A stretch of DNA of 64,000 nucleotides from Peribacillus alkalitolerans (GTDB lineage: Bacteria; Bacillota; Bacilli; Bacillales; DSM-1321), in NCBI RefSeq assembly GCF_010882125.1, contig NZ_JAAGVZ010000002.1:186001-250000 (forward strand), given 5' to 3'. A program made the translations under genes and the position numbers. The number at the start of each line of letters is the position of its first letter. Position 1 is the stretch's first letter. Shown here piece after piece: positions 18,357-27,569 of the stretch. The notes beneath the pieces were generated by a model. That model worked only from the letters and a program-made list of their open reading frames with translations. It was not told the origin of the DNA and did not search any database.

Positions 18357-18725
18357 TATTCACCTCTAAAAAAGTTTATTTAAGGAAATTAACATGTATA
18401 TATATCCGGTATAGATTCGATCGGGAAGTATAAAAGAAATAAATTTTTTTCTGTAAAACGACTTTCCCACTTAACTATTCCAGTATAAAATACATATCAA
18501 TTTTTATGACCATCCACTTAACTAAAAAATTAACCATCCACTTTGTATTTTCTGCTTAAAGGTTAGCCCTTTAAAAGCACTAAAGGACTGGAGATCATAT
18601 CATCTGTCCTTGTTTTTTATTTTATTTATTTCAGGGAATCTGGAAACTTCCTACCTTTTTCCTGGGGCCATCATATTCATCAGGGGCTGTCCGTACACGC
18701 GGTGGCTGCAATGGAATTAAGTCCT
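18357..18725. other. Intergenic DNA with an orphan terminator
   Basis: No gene seen. At 18583-18618 a hairpin (AAGGAC ... GTCCTT) with a TTTTTT tail points along the plus strand, yet no plus-strand gene ends upstream. Its sequence resembles the terminator at 20578-20612, which suggests a duplicated and partly deleted neighbourhood. Confidence 0.5.
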
Positions 18726-18972
18726 AGATAAAGCATGTAGAGTGAAGGAAATCCTGTGGGAAGTGAAGGATAAATGAAATTAATGAAGGATAAAACAGAC
18801 TGAGTGACAGATAAATAAGGTGGAACGTGGATAAAGTCAGTCTTGTGATGGATATTTTTCAAGGTTTCAAAAAAAGTGTAGGATAATTTTTCAAAAGTGA
18901 AAGGTAAAGTACCCAAAAGTGAAGGGTATTTAGGTATCAGTGAAGGGAAAATGAAGTTAAAAGTGGATATAT
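18726..18972. repeat. Phased short-repeat array, copy A
   Basis: About 247 bp built from units related to AAAGTGAAGGATAA, spaced mostly 20-23 bp apart. It aligns end to end with copy B (25642-25885), from GATAAAG...GAGTGAAGGAAA at the start through GGTGGAACGTGGATAA and TTCAAAAGTGAAAGGTAA to TTAAAAGTGGATAT at the end. I judge roughly three quarters identity by eye. The reading frame on the opposite strand across it is a by-product of the repeat, not a gene. Confidence 0.85.
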
Positions 18973-19293
18973 TGCTCCCCTTTTGTAGTCGATGAAACCT
19001 ACTAAATGTTTCAATGATCCTCCAAACGCACCCTTCTTTAATATGAACAAATGACCTTTCCAAAACACCATGGAGCCTGGTGATTCTGTATAGGGAGAAC
19101 CAAGTAATCACTTTTGAAGGTGAAGAAATTAAATAAAAAGAATCCCCTCTTGCGTTTAGTGGATTCTTTATTTTCAACAAAATTAAAATATGACAGTCAA
19201 TTAGGTAAAAGCAACAATAGTTGAAATTTCATAAATACAGGACTAAAATCCATATATGCAGTAGATAGAGAATATACAATTGGAGAGAGAAAA
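18973..19293. other. Intergenic DNA with a hairpin
   Basis: No gene seen. A hairpin at about 19137-19176 (AAAGAATCC / GGATTCTTT) followed by ATTTTC could be a terminator. The remaining stretch leads into the TTG start of the MFS gene. Confidence 0.45.
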
Positions 19294-20568
19294 TTGGATA
19301 AACAAAATAGCAGGTATAGATGGATCGTTTTCGCGACCGTATTGTTGGCATATTTATTAATCGTAACTCAGAGAACGGCACCTGGACTTGTTTCGGATCA
19401 ATTGATGGATGAATTTAAGGTTACTGCAACAACCATTGGATTACTGACTAGTATTCAATTTTTTGCCTATGCTAGTTTGCAAGTCCCGATTGGGATATTG
19501 TCCGACCGATTTGGCCCTAATTTTTTTCTAATTGTAGGTACAATCCTTAATGGAATGGGTACGTTAATTTACAGTTTTGCACCGAACGAAATCGTCTTGC
19601 TTTCTGCTAGATTATTAGTAGGAATAGGCGATGCTACCATTTGGGTCAATTTGATACTTATATTAAGTCAATGGTTTAAGGCGAAGGAATTTGTAGGTTT
19701 ACTTGGGTTTGCAGCCATGGGAGGAAGCCTTGGATTTTTGATGGCTACTGTTCCTTTTTCAGCTTGGATAGACTTTTCAGGCTGGAGATCACCTTTTTTC
19801 ACAACAGGTTTGATTTTAACTCTTTACGGATTACTTCTTTATTTTGTTCTGGTAAAAATTCCATCCAGAATGTTTAAAGATACAAAAAATCCTCTACAAT
19901 CGGAACCAAAACGTGAAAAAACCATAACTATCCTGAAGCGACTATTTTCAAATCGACAGGCATGGGCAACATTCCTTTGCCATTTTGGTGTTGTCGGCAC
20001 TTATGTTGGATTCATTGGATCTTGGGCAGTTCCTTACGGGATGCATGTTTATGGATTGAGCCGTTCAGATGCAAGCCAGCTTATTATGATTGGCCTGATT
20101 GGAGCGATCATTGGAGCCCCACTAACCAGTTGGATTGCAAGTAAGCTTGGTACATTAAAACGTCCTTATTTTTTGGTTCATATCATTATTTTTATCAGTT
20201 GGGGTGCATTTGTCTTATATAGCGGAAAACCACCATACTTTATGTTGATTATACTTTTCTTCATCATTGGTTATGGAAATGGAGCAAGTGCCTTAACCTT
20301 TGCAGTGGTTCGCCAATCCTTTGATATGAAAGAGGTCGGCGTTGTTTCAGGATTTGCTAATACTGGAGGATTTTTAAGTGCTGTCCTATTACCGAGTATT
20401 TTTGGGAAAGTATTAGATCATTTTCAGATGGATGCTAATAGCAGTGTTGGATATCACTATGGTTTTATCATTCCGGTAATATTCTCAATGGTTGGACTAA
20501 TTGGTGTCGTACTTATCAAGGAACAACGTAAGGAAGTTAAACAGCCCGGTGAATCAATGACCTATTAA
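19294..20568 (+). CDS. MFS transporter
   Basis: A 424-residue protein with about 12 hydrophobic helices. The MFS signature between helices 2 and 3 is visible as GILSDRFGPNFFLIVG (about 69-84). An RTAPGLVSDQLMDEF loop after helix 1 and the R in LSARLLVGIGDA of helix 4 fit the anion/hexuronate-like (NNP/ACS) side of the superfamily. Substrate cannot be given. The start is TTG at 19294 with GGAGAG 8 bp upstream; no ATG is better placed. It sits alone between repeat copy A and a strong terminator. Confidence 0.88.
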   Translation: MDKQNSRYRWIVFATVLLAYLLIVTQRTAPGLVSDQLMDEFKVTATTIGLLTSIQFFAYASLQVPIGILSDRFGPNFFLIVGTILNGMGTLIYSFAPNEIVLLSARLLVGIGDATIWVNLILILSQWFKAKEFVGLLGFAAMGGSLGFLMATVPFSAWIDFSGWRSPFFTTGLILTLYGLLLYFVLVKIPSRMFKDTKNPLQSEPKREKTITILKRLFSNRQAWATFLCHFGVVGTYVGFIGSWAVPYGMHVYGLSRSDASQLIMIGLIGAIIGAPLTSWIASKLGTLKRPYFLVHIIIFISWGAFVLYSGKPPYFMLIILFFIIGYGNGASALTFAVVRQSFDMKEVGVVSGFANTGGFLSAVLLPSIFGKVLDHFQMDANSSVGYHYGFIIPVIFSMVGLIGVVLIKEQRKEVKQPGESMTY

Positions 20569-20577
20569 TAAAAAGCA

Positions 20578-20612
20578 ATCAAGGACTGGTGATGATATCA
20601 CCAGTCCTTGAT
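20578..20612. terminator. Bidirectional terminator between MFS and subtilase genes
   Basis: Perfect 16-bp arms ATCAAGGACTGGTGAT / ATCACCAGTCCTTGAT with a 3-nt loop. Preceded by AAAAAGC (T-rich on the minus strand) and followed by ATATTTT. It separates convergent genes. Confidence 0.8.
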
Positions 20613-20615
20613 ATT

Positions 20616-23600
20616 TTAGCTATTAATTTGTAATTCTATTAATATATCTTGCAGCGACTTGCCATCGACCTGCTCTACTGGTACTGGTGGATTGTCTGAA
20701 TCAAGGTTTTGCTTTAAGTAGTTTTTCACTACGTATTCCATATCTTTTGCGTCGACTTTACCGTCATAGTTAATATCTGCTGCTCTGTCATTTGAGTTCC
20801 AAGCCTGTTGAATGGCTTGTGCGTCTTTTATATCAATGACATCATCCTGATTCACATCTCCTGCAACCGATCTTTCATTAAAGTTAAAGTATTGTAGCAA
20901 TTGGCCCCAAAGGACACCCTTCTTTTCGACCCCTACCGGAAGCTCACGGGTCATCTTAAAATGCCCTGGCACTGATAGTTCCCATACAAACGGCTTGTCA
21001 GTGATTGGAAGTTTAGAGATACGATAATCTCCAAAGATGGCAACGCTAGACGAACCATCATATTTAGTACCATTTTCATCAATCAATTGGATAGAGGCAC
21101 CAAGCTTTCTCCAATCGGCATTATATGCAATAGCCTCTGCTCTTAATGTGCCATACACTTCAGAGAAGGTAGGCTGTATCATCCATTCCATGCCCGCAGA
21201 CGAAAGTGATATACGGTTGCCTAGCTCATTAGTATATAAGACCGTCGGATTAACTGCAGCACTTGAAGCAAATACACTATCCTTCACTTTCAATGTAAGT
21301 TGGATAGCCGGAATGTCCCCACTCACTGTTCCTTCCATCGTCAACTTCACTTTTGAAGTATTTCCTGTCGTTTCCACAGTCACCTGTGAAGCACCGAATT
21401 CAGAGAGTTTATCATCCGCCTTAACTTCTACTATTTCAAAGCTTTGGCCGATGTTGCTCAGTGTCCACTCAGCGGTTTTTAATTTATCTATGTTATTTAA
21501 TACGAGTGCTGCTGAAACGGTATCTCCCATCTTCACTTTCATGTTGTCCGTTTTCATGTATCCGTATGGTGTCCCAGCCTTAACAAAATAGTAATTTCTC
21601 TTATCTGTTGTGTTCTTCGCCGCATCCAGTCCATTCACTGTATAACGTAAGAACGGGTTTGATTCATTCATAGGAACATTCAGACTGATCGTTCCATCTT
21701 CACCTATAGGTAGAACTGGGTTAAAGTTTCCGTTAATCGAATAATTCAGGCTATAAGGTTGGGTTACATTCATCCCAGCTTCTTTCATTTGGACGGCTTC
21801 ATCATCCGTCAATTTGACTTGAAGAGGAACTGTTGTTTGTCCAGGCTGATATTCAATCACTGGTGATTCATTTTCATCAAGTGAAGTCGTCATCGTCGGG
21901 CTGTTATGATCAATAAAGAGGTCAATTTCATTGGTGAACATTCGATCTCGTTCACTCGTACCAATTACTTTAATCTTGTAGAGTCCAGGCTTTGCATAAC
22001 TCTTTTTAAAAGAAATCGACTCCTCTTCATTTCCGGTGAATGGAAAATAAGTACCATCAAACACAGTCCCAAAATTATATGTCAGGCCATCATAGGCGGC
22101 AACTGTATCCATCCAACCTAAATAGCCGATATCCTCTCCGGATTTTCCGTCTACAAGAACAAATTCTAGCCTCTTCATAGGTGCTTTAAAATTAGCAATA
22201 AATTCAGCTGAAGCTGAAGCACCATAGTTTCTTTTAACATGTAAATAAGGTGGTGATATTGCATCGTAAGAAAGCTTTGTCAAATTAAATCCATCTTCAG
22301 TTGTTCGAATACTAAAAGGAATACGGTATTGTTCGTATTCGTCTTCTTGGTTTGTCAGCATCAAATAGCCTTCATAAATACCAGCTTTGGCATTGGCTGG
22401 AACTGTGATTGAGACAGGGACTTTTTTTGTTTTGAAAGACTGAACTGGAATGACTTGAGCTACATCTACTTTAACATCATTAGCTTTAGCATCCATAGAA
22501 CCTTTTACATCAGTTTGAAATTCAACGGCTACCTCGAATTTTTTCTTTTTATCTTCTAAATTTGTCATGTTTACGGTTTTTTCGATGAATAATTCTTCAC
22601 CGGTATAATGATTTCCGAAGCTGAGGCCGCCCGTTTCCTCTTTAATGGAAATGCTGTTTTCATTCTGAGTTTCATCTTGCACTTGCAGCTTCATTCCAGT
22701 ATGGACCGCACGATAAGGATCGACTCGTCCTGCTCCGACTTCAAATACACTATAATCTTCAGTCAACGGTTTAGCTGTATTCATCAAAATTGATTTAATA
22801 TCACTTGGTTGAAGATCAGGATTTACCTGAAGCAGCAGTGCAGAAATCCCCGCAACATGTGGAGCTGCCATCGATGTGCCGGACATACGTGTATAAGCGT
22901 ATTGATAATTGGATGGATCATTTTTATAAATCGAATATGCAGGTACACTTGATAACACACTTACACCAGGAGCAGTAAATTCCGGTTTAATATCATAATT
23001 ACTGCGAGAAGGTCCTCTAGAGCTGAATGTTGCCAACTTATCTCCTTCAGTTAGTTCTTCTTTATAATTTTTAAAGGTCAATGCAGTATGACCTACTGCC
23101 AATTGTGCTTTAAGTTCCAAACCTTGCTCATAACTCATGGAAAAGGCAGGGATGAAATTCTGGTCCTCTTTTACGAAAGGAGTCGGACCTTTATTTGGTT
23201 GGTTACTATACGCAATGATGGCACGTGCTCCATGGTTTTTTGCATAAACCGTTTTCGATTGTGTACCAATTTCACCTGTATTCACGAATACTACTTTACC
23301 TGTAACATCCTTATTCAGGTAATCCGTTTCTCTACCAACTCCTAAATCCACAACCTCTAACGTTTGATTGTTAAAAACACTCAAGTCACTAACAAAGTCA
23401 CTGTACAAATTGCTTAATGCATAATCAGTCTCTGAACCAGTTAAAACACCTGTGTATTTCGCTACTGGTATCGGCGCACTACTCGCTCCAACCGTCAATG
23501 CCAATGCAGCAGAACCTGGGGACCCAAGTGTATACGAATTAGATCCATTGTTACCAGCTGAAACAACGGCGGTTACTCCATTTAGAACAGCGTAGTTCAC

Positions 23601-24686
23601 AGCGGTACTTGTAGGGTACAGTGGATCATTAATATTGATCCCTAATGATAGATTAATAACATCCATTCCATCCGTAACTGCTTTGTCTATACCAGCAAGA
23701 ATATCCTGCAACTCACCGGTACCATAAGGTCCTAATACACGATATCCATATAACTCCGCATCAGGAGCAATTCCTTTTACCGCTACACCTCCCGTGTTTT
23801 TCGCTTGCCCAGAAATTGTTCCGGAAACATGGGTACCGTGGGAAGTATAATAGGGTGATAGATTTTGATCTACCTCAGGTCTCCCAGACTTCTTCCAATC
23901 GTCATAGGTAGTTTCCATTGGATCGGCATCGTTATCGACCAGATCATATCCTCCTTTAAAAGCATCCTTCAAATCAGGATGAGTGTAATCGATACCTGTG
24001 TCGATTACGCCGACCTTAACGCCTTTTCCAGTAATACCTTCTTTATGCAGCTTGTCTACACCTAGAAAAGGTATACTCTCAATTCTTTTAGTAGATTCTT
24101 GTTCTGCATCTGTATCTGATTGTGGAGACGGTTCGATTGTAAAAGTAGCATTTTTATAAACTGCCTTTACAGCATCAGATTGAAGCAGTGATTCTACTTC
24201 ATTTGCAGGAAGATTCATAGCAACCCCGTTGTATGCTGTCTTAAAAGAACGAGTCACTTTATACGAAGCATTTCTGCTTTTTCCTTGAGAGATTCGTTTT
24301 AAATCATCCTTAAAAGTAGAGTGTTCTCGGTCGACCTTGTCCTTTGCTTCTTTGGATGACAGGTTCTTTCCTTTTGCGACAGCGTCCAGTACCGCGGCTT
24401 TTTCAGGCATGGACTTGAACTCTAAGATAACCGATATTTCTTCATCGCTTTTTAGGTCTGTTCCCTTAAAGCCGTGTAAACCAAAGCTTTCTGCTGCTTG
24501 CAGTTTATTCAATGCGTTCAGTTGCTCATTTGTCAAAGAGGCCAAGATTTGCTCTGATTTATTCGTTACAGACTTAGCGGATACATGACCACTTTGAAAG
24601 GGAGGAAATAGCACCCCTAAAGCAATAACGGCTACTGCTGAGCCTTTTACAACTCTCCCTAGCCAATCCTTTTTTGATAGTTTCAT
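20616..24686 (-). CDS. Secreted subtilisin-like serine protease (S8) with C-terminal dockerin domain
   Basis: A 1356-residue exported protease. In order: signal peptide (about 1-37); inhibitor-I9-type propeptide (to about 185); S8 catalytic domain with D229 (VGVIDTGIDYTHPDL), H283 (SHGTHVSG) and S605 (GTSMAAPHVAG); a PA insert (about 400-540) between His and Ser; Fn3-like and other beta domains; a cohesin-like region (about 1050-1170); and a type I dockerin (about 1275-1330; GDVNQDDVIDIKDAQ and DINYDGKVDAKDMEYV, two Ca-binding loops). The layout resembles Vpr-type proteases with added modules. GAGGG precedes the ATG. Dockerin tails are unusual in Bacillus-type proteases. There is no LPxTG or SLH anchor. 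Confidence 0.93.
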   Translation of the reverse strand: MKLSKKDWLGRVVKGSAVAVIALGVLFPPFQSGHVSAKSVTNKSEQILASLTNEQLNALNKLQAAESFGLHGFKGTDLKSDEEISVILEFKSMPEKAAVLDAVAKGKNLSSKEAKDKVDREHSTFKDDLKRISQGKSRNASYKVTRSFKTAYNGVAMNLPANEVESLLQSDAVKAVYKNATFTIEPSPQSDTDAEQESTKRIESIPFLGVDKLHKEGITGKGVKVGVIDTGIDYTHPDLKDAFKGGYDLVDNDADPMETTYDDWKKSGRPEVDQNLSPYYTSHGTHVSGTISGQAKNTGGVAVKGIAPDAELYGYRVLGPYGTGELQDILAGIDKAVTDGMDVINLSLGININDPLYPTSTAVNYAVLNGVTAVVSAGNNGSNSYTLGSPGSAALALTVGASSAPIPVAKYTGVLTGSETDYALSNLYSDFVSDLSVFNNQTLEVVDLGVGRETDYLNKDVTGKVVFVNTGEIGTQSKTVYAKNHGARAIIAYSNQPNKGPTPFVKEDQNFIPAFSMSYEQGLELKAQLAVGHTALTFKNYKEELTEGDKLATFSSRGPSRSNYDIKPEFTAPGVSVLSSVPAYSIYKNDPSNYQYAYTRMSGTSMAAPHVAGISALLLQVNPDLQPSDIKSILMNTAKPLTEDYSVFEVGAGRVDPYRAVHTGMKLQVQDETQNENSISIKEETGGLSFGNHYTGEELFIEKTVNMTNLEDKKKKFEVAVEFQTDVKGSMDAKANDVKVDVAQVIPVQSFKTKKVPVSITVPANAKAGIYEGYLMLTNQEDEYEQYRIPFSIRTTEDGFNLTKLSYDAISPPYLHVKRNYGASASAEFIANFKAPMKRLEFVLVDGKSGEDIGYLGWMDTVAAYDGLTYNFGTVFDGTYFPFTGNEEESISFKKSYAKPGLYKIKVIGTSERDRMFTNEIDLFIDHNSPTMTTSLDENESPVIEYQPGQTTVPLQVKLTDDEAVQMKEAGMNVTQPYSLNYSINGNFNPVLPIGEDGTISLNVPMNESNPFLRYTVNGLDAAKNTTDKRNYYFVKAGTPYGYMKTDNMKVKMGDTVSAALVLNNIDKLKTAEWTLSNIGQSFEIVEVKADDKLSEFGASQVTVETTGNTSKVKLTMEGTVSGDIPAIQLTLKVKDSVFASSAAVNPTVLYTNELGNRISLSSAGMEWMIQPTFSEVYGTLRAEAIAYNADWRKLGASIQLIDENGTKYDGSSSVAIFGDYRISKLPITDKPFVWELSVPGHFKMTRELPVGVEKKGVLWGQLLQYFNFNERSVAGDVNQDDVIDIKDAQAIQQAWNSNDRAADINYDGKVDAKDMEYVVKNYLKQNLDSDNPPVPVEQVDGKSLQDILIELQINS

Positions 24687-25038
24687 AAAATCCCTCTTCC
24701 TTTAATAAAATACAAACCTCATTTTTTCAGCCGTTAAATGTTGAATTCATTCTTTTCTGAAAATTTAAGTTATGTACTTCTATCATAGTCGCTTTGTCAT
24801 GGTGTAAGCTATTGGGTTAATTTCTCGGGACTTTTGGGATTAATTTCTATTAATTTTTAATAATACTTTGTAAAAAATAGATTATTTTAGGTATTAAGCA
24901 GGAAAAATCAATATATGATTTGGGGTAATTATTTAAGTTTAAAAGTATAATTTAAATGAAATTTTAATTGAATTGATGTCCTGTACCGAAAAAGGGCATC
25001 ACTCATATGATGATTGTCGGTCTATCTATATTAAAAAC

Positions 25039-25178
25039 AGCCTGTCTCTCAATCAAAGAGACAGGCTGTTTAGTGAAGCAGCGAAATGGATTTCCTGCTT
25101 CACTTGCTAGCCTGTCTCTCAATCAAAGAGACAGGCTGTTTAGTGAAGCAGCGAAATGGATTTCCTGCTTCACTTGCT
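25039..25178. repeat. Perfect 70-bp tandem duplication with hairpins
   Basis: Two identical 70-bp units (25039-25108, 25109-25178). Each contains AGCCTGTCTCT paired with AGAGACAGGCT, and GTGAAGCAG paired with CTGCTTCAC. The outermost hairpin has a T run on the minus strand, as expected for the terminator of the dockerin-tailed relic just upstream at 25230. The duplication looks recent as there is no divergence. The remaining 24687-25038 holds no gene. Confidence 0.95.
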
Positions 25179-25229
25179 TAAATGTAATCCTAATTGATTT
25201 TTAATATTTTCTATGTAATTACCCAAGTA

Positions 25230-25469
25230 TTATTCTTTTGGTTTTGGTGCCGAATCTTCATAAGGGTTTTGTTTTAAATAATTCTTCTTCACAAATGTCA
25301 AATCTTTAACATCAACTGTTCTGTCAAAGTTGATGTCAGCTTCTCGGTTATTTGTTACTCATGCAGTCTGAATTGACACTGCATCCATGATATCAATAAC
25401 ATTGTCTTCGTTTATGTCACCACTAAGAAATGTAGGAACATCCAGCTTCTTTAATTGTCCAAAACTCAT
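25230..25469 (-). pseudogene. Relic of a second dockerin-tailed gene
   Basis: Conceptual translation from an ATG at 25469 gives a segment parallel to the C-terminus of the subtilase at 20616: GQLKKLDVPTFLSGDINEDN then VIDIMDAVSIQTA, then a TGA at 25359-25361 where the intact gene has Trp, then NREADINFDRTVDVKDL and KKNYLKQN. Both Ca-binding dockerin loops can be recognised. Nothing of the upstream domains is left, so this is the 3' end of a lost paralogue. Confidence 0.85.
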
Positions 25470-25555
25470 TACATGGAGATCAATCACTACGAGAAAGCAG
25501 CCCGAATTTCAAAAATTTTTATGGATTGATGAGTAAACAAAGGAAAAAGAATAAG

Positions 25556-25613
25556 AGTCTGGTGCCGTGATTAGACAATGATGTCTATCCATGGTACCTG
25601 ACTCTTTTTTTTT
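25556..25613 (+). terminator. Long hairpin with T run, no gene in front
   Basis: AGTCTGGTGCC...TTAGACA paired with TGTCTA...GGTACCTGACT, followed by a run of T. No plus-strand gene ends upstream; the 25470-25641 interval is otherwise empty. Confidence 0.6.
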
Positions 25614-25641
25614 GTAATTTTGACTCTGGCATTTAGTAATC

Positions 25642-25885
25642 GATAAAGGATATAGAGTGAAGGAAACCCAGTGGAAATTGAACGATAAAAGAAAAAAGTG
25701 AAGGATAAAACATGCGATATGTCGGATAAATAGATTGGAACGTGGATAACGTTGGTCTTGTGAAGGATATTTTTGAAGATCTCTTAAAAAGTGAAGGTTA
25801 AATTTTCAAAAGTGAAAGGTAATATCATCAAAAGTGAAGGATATCTAGGTATAAGTGAAGGATAAACGTGATTAAAAGTGGATAT
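25642..25885. repeat. Phased short-repeat array, copy B
   Basis: About 244 bp, collinear with copy A at 18726-18972. GTGAAGG-type cores begin near 25657, 25698, 25721, 25742, 25760, 25791, 25812, 25835, 25855 and 25878, with most steps 20-23 bp. The two copies bracket the MFS transporter, subtilase and dockerin relic. The interval from here to 26141 shows no gene. Confidence 0.85.
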
Positions 25886-26141
25886 TTTAATTTCCCCTAG
25901 GAACCCTATTTATTCTAACGAATAAAATTTGTACATTTTAATTGCTTTCCTAAGTAAAAGTTCCTTGATTGAAGCTGGAATGTGGAACCTAGGACGATGA
26001 TAAGGTTGGAAAAACGAGATGCTATCGTTTTTCTCTGAGGGATAAAAAATCTGAATGAAGATTGTATATTAGTTAAAGACTAACCACTGTAAACAACATT
26101 TTCCACTTTCTACCTAAATAACAAAAATGGAGGTACCAATC

Positions 26142-26306
26142 ATGGACAATAAAAAGAAGCCGCTTGTAAGTGAAGAGCAAATGACCATCGAAGCCAACTT
26201 AAACAACCTAGAGCCAGGTGATTCAGTCAACGAACATCGTGCATTAGAAACAGGAAATATTATTTTGGCTGGAGAAGAAATTAGACAACAGAATGAAAAT
26301 CTATAA
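26142..26306 (+). CDS. Small acidic hypothetical protein
   Basis: A 54-residue hydrophilic protein beginning MDNKKKPLVSEEQMTIEANL, with acidic and Asn/Glu-rich sequence and no membrane segment. GGAGG lies 8 bp before the ATG and a strong terminator follows 4 bp after the stop, which together make it credible. The size and composition recall small sporulation-associated Bacillus proteins, but I do not recognise the family. Confidence 0.65.
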   Translation: MDNKKKPLVSEEQMTIEANLNNLEPGDSVNEHRALETGNIILAGEEIRQQNENL

Positions 26307-26310
26307 ATAA

Positions 26311-26340
26311 GAATCCCCCAATAAATAATTGGGGGATTCT
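26311..26340. terminator. Bidirectional terminator
   Basis: GAATCCCCCAAT / ATTGGGGGATTC with a 5-nt loop, followed by TTT. It lies between the convergent genes ending at 26306 and 26357. Confidence 0.85.
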
Positions 26341-26356
26341 TTAATGGAAGTCAAAT

Positions 26357-26875
26357 TTATTTTTTAACGAAGATCGTAGAGATGATTTGATCGTACGACA
26401 TACTACTATTTACTTCAAATTTTCCAGGACGCAATTCTTTTTCTAACTTTCTTTTCTCTACATCTTTAGAGAACTTAAATGCATCCGGGACCAGTTTAGC
26501 ATCCACTAGGATTTTACCTACATCGATACTCGTCATCCCCAAAGATACATTAACGATGACTTTTGTTACTGGCTTCGACTCTTCTTTTGAAGAACCTTGT
26601 TTTTCTTTTGAAGCAGTTGCATTTTCTTTAGAGGCCTTTGTTTCTTTGACCTTTTTGTCATATTCTGCTTTTGTTAATACGACATAGCCTGAAGATTCAA
26701 GTTTATTCTTCATTTCTTTATCAGAAAGCTGTACCTGTTCTGTTTTGTTGTCATCAGATGTTTTAGTAGATGCTTCTACATCGTTTTTTTCTGAGAAATA
26801 AGCAACGGCATTAATAGTTGTAGCAATAAGAAGTCCTGATGCAAAGCTGGTCAATAAGTTAATTCGCATTTGCAA
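26357..26875 (-). CDS. YceG-like (MltG-related) single-pass membrane protein
   Basis: A 172-residue protein. An N-terminal membrane segment (about 6-24) is followed by a long, Lys/Glu/Ser-rich linker and a C-terminal domain (about 105-172). That domain reads VIVNVSLGMTSIDVGKILVDAKLVPD ... LRPGKFEVNSSMSYDQIISTI, like the small LysM-like part of MltG/YceG. The MltG catalytic domain is absent, so it is not itself the lytic transglycosylase. The start is TTG at 26875 (AAAGGAG 5 bp upstream), with the ATG at 26869 as alternative. It overlaps the upstream gene by 17 bp, so translation is probably coupled. Confidence 0.75.
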   Translation of the reverse strand: MQMRINLLTSFASGLLIATTINAVAYFSEKNDVEASTKTSDDNKTEQVQLSDKEMKNKLESSGYVVLTKAEYDKKVKETKASKENATASKEKQGSSKEESKPVTKVIVNVSLGMTSIDVGKILVDAKLVPDAFKFSKDVEKRKLEKELRPGKFEVNSSMSYDQIISTIFVKK

Positions 26876-27239
26876 CTAGTCTCCTTTCATCCTTCATATT
26901 CTGGAATGGAGAAAGCAAGCGTGCAATTTCACTCTCTGATACCTGTTTTTTTGCTGCGATGCTTTCGATAGAATAATTGCGTTTATATAAATCTAGTATT
27001 TCACGCATGAAAAGTTTTTCATCAGAAGAAAGTTGAATCCCCGTTTCTTTCATCATTACTTCCATATCAAGATCAATATTTCGAATTGATTCCTGTAAGG
27101 AATTGATTTCTTTCATAATAGAAATATGTACCATATCGATTTCCTTTTGGTTTTCTTTTGACGCCTGAAAAGACTTCAAAAGTGAAATAGTCAGCAATGT
27201 TGCAGATATTAAAAACAACCCTGTTAAAGTCCAACCCAT
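26859..27239 (-). CDS. Membrane-anchored coiled-coil protein with HTH-like C-terminus
   Basis: A 126-residue protein. Residues about 5-22 form a membrane helix, 25-70 look like a coiled coil, and 85-115 (LYKRNYSIESIAAKKQVSESEIARLLS) look like a helix-turn-helix. AGGAGG precedes the ATG. It is the first gene of a two-gene unit with the YceG-like gene. Function unknown; a membrane-bound regulator or structural partner is possible. Confidence 0.7.
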   Translation of the reverse strand: MGWTLTGLFLISATLLTISLLKSFQASKENQKEIDMVHISIMKEINSLQESIRNIDLDMEVMMKETGIQLSSDEKLFMREILDLYKRNYSIESIAAKKQVSESEIARLLSPFQNMKDERRLVANAN

Positions 27240-27517
27240 ATATTCTAATTCCTCCTACTTGTAAATAGAAATTTCTATTTACATATTATACTACCAAAAC
27301 ATTAATTTTTCGTTCCTATTCACAAAAACACAGAATAAGTCGGATGTATTTGGCAAATTCAAGGGAAAAAGGAATGCATTTTCCTTATGTTTAGTTTTGA
27401 TTCTTGTTTGTGAAACTATGAAAATGTACTCAATGATAAAAGCCATCTTAGGATAAAGTAGCCTTTCCGAAAAGCAGCCTTCTAACAAGTGAGGAAATCA
27501 CAAAAATATAATAAATA

Positions 27518-27568
27518 AAATCAGGTACCGAGGAAGGACAAATGTCCCTACTAGGTACCTGATTTTTT
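27518..27568. terminator. Terminator at the end of the FAD oxidoreductase gene
   Basis: AAATCAGGTAC / GTACCTGATTT arms with an inner GGACA/TGTCC stem, T-rich on both sides. It overlaps the last bases before the stop at 27570. Confidence 0.7.
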
Positions 27569-27569
27569 A

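Noticed and set aside
18680-19180. 166-residue frame on the minus strand
   Set aside because: It lies over repeat array A; its Phe/Ser/Pro-rich, unit-like translation comes from the repeat. It has no ribosome binding site.
21037-21591. 184-residue plus-strand frame
   Set aside because: Antisense shadow of the subtilase C-terminal region; no ribosome binding site and no family features.
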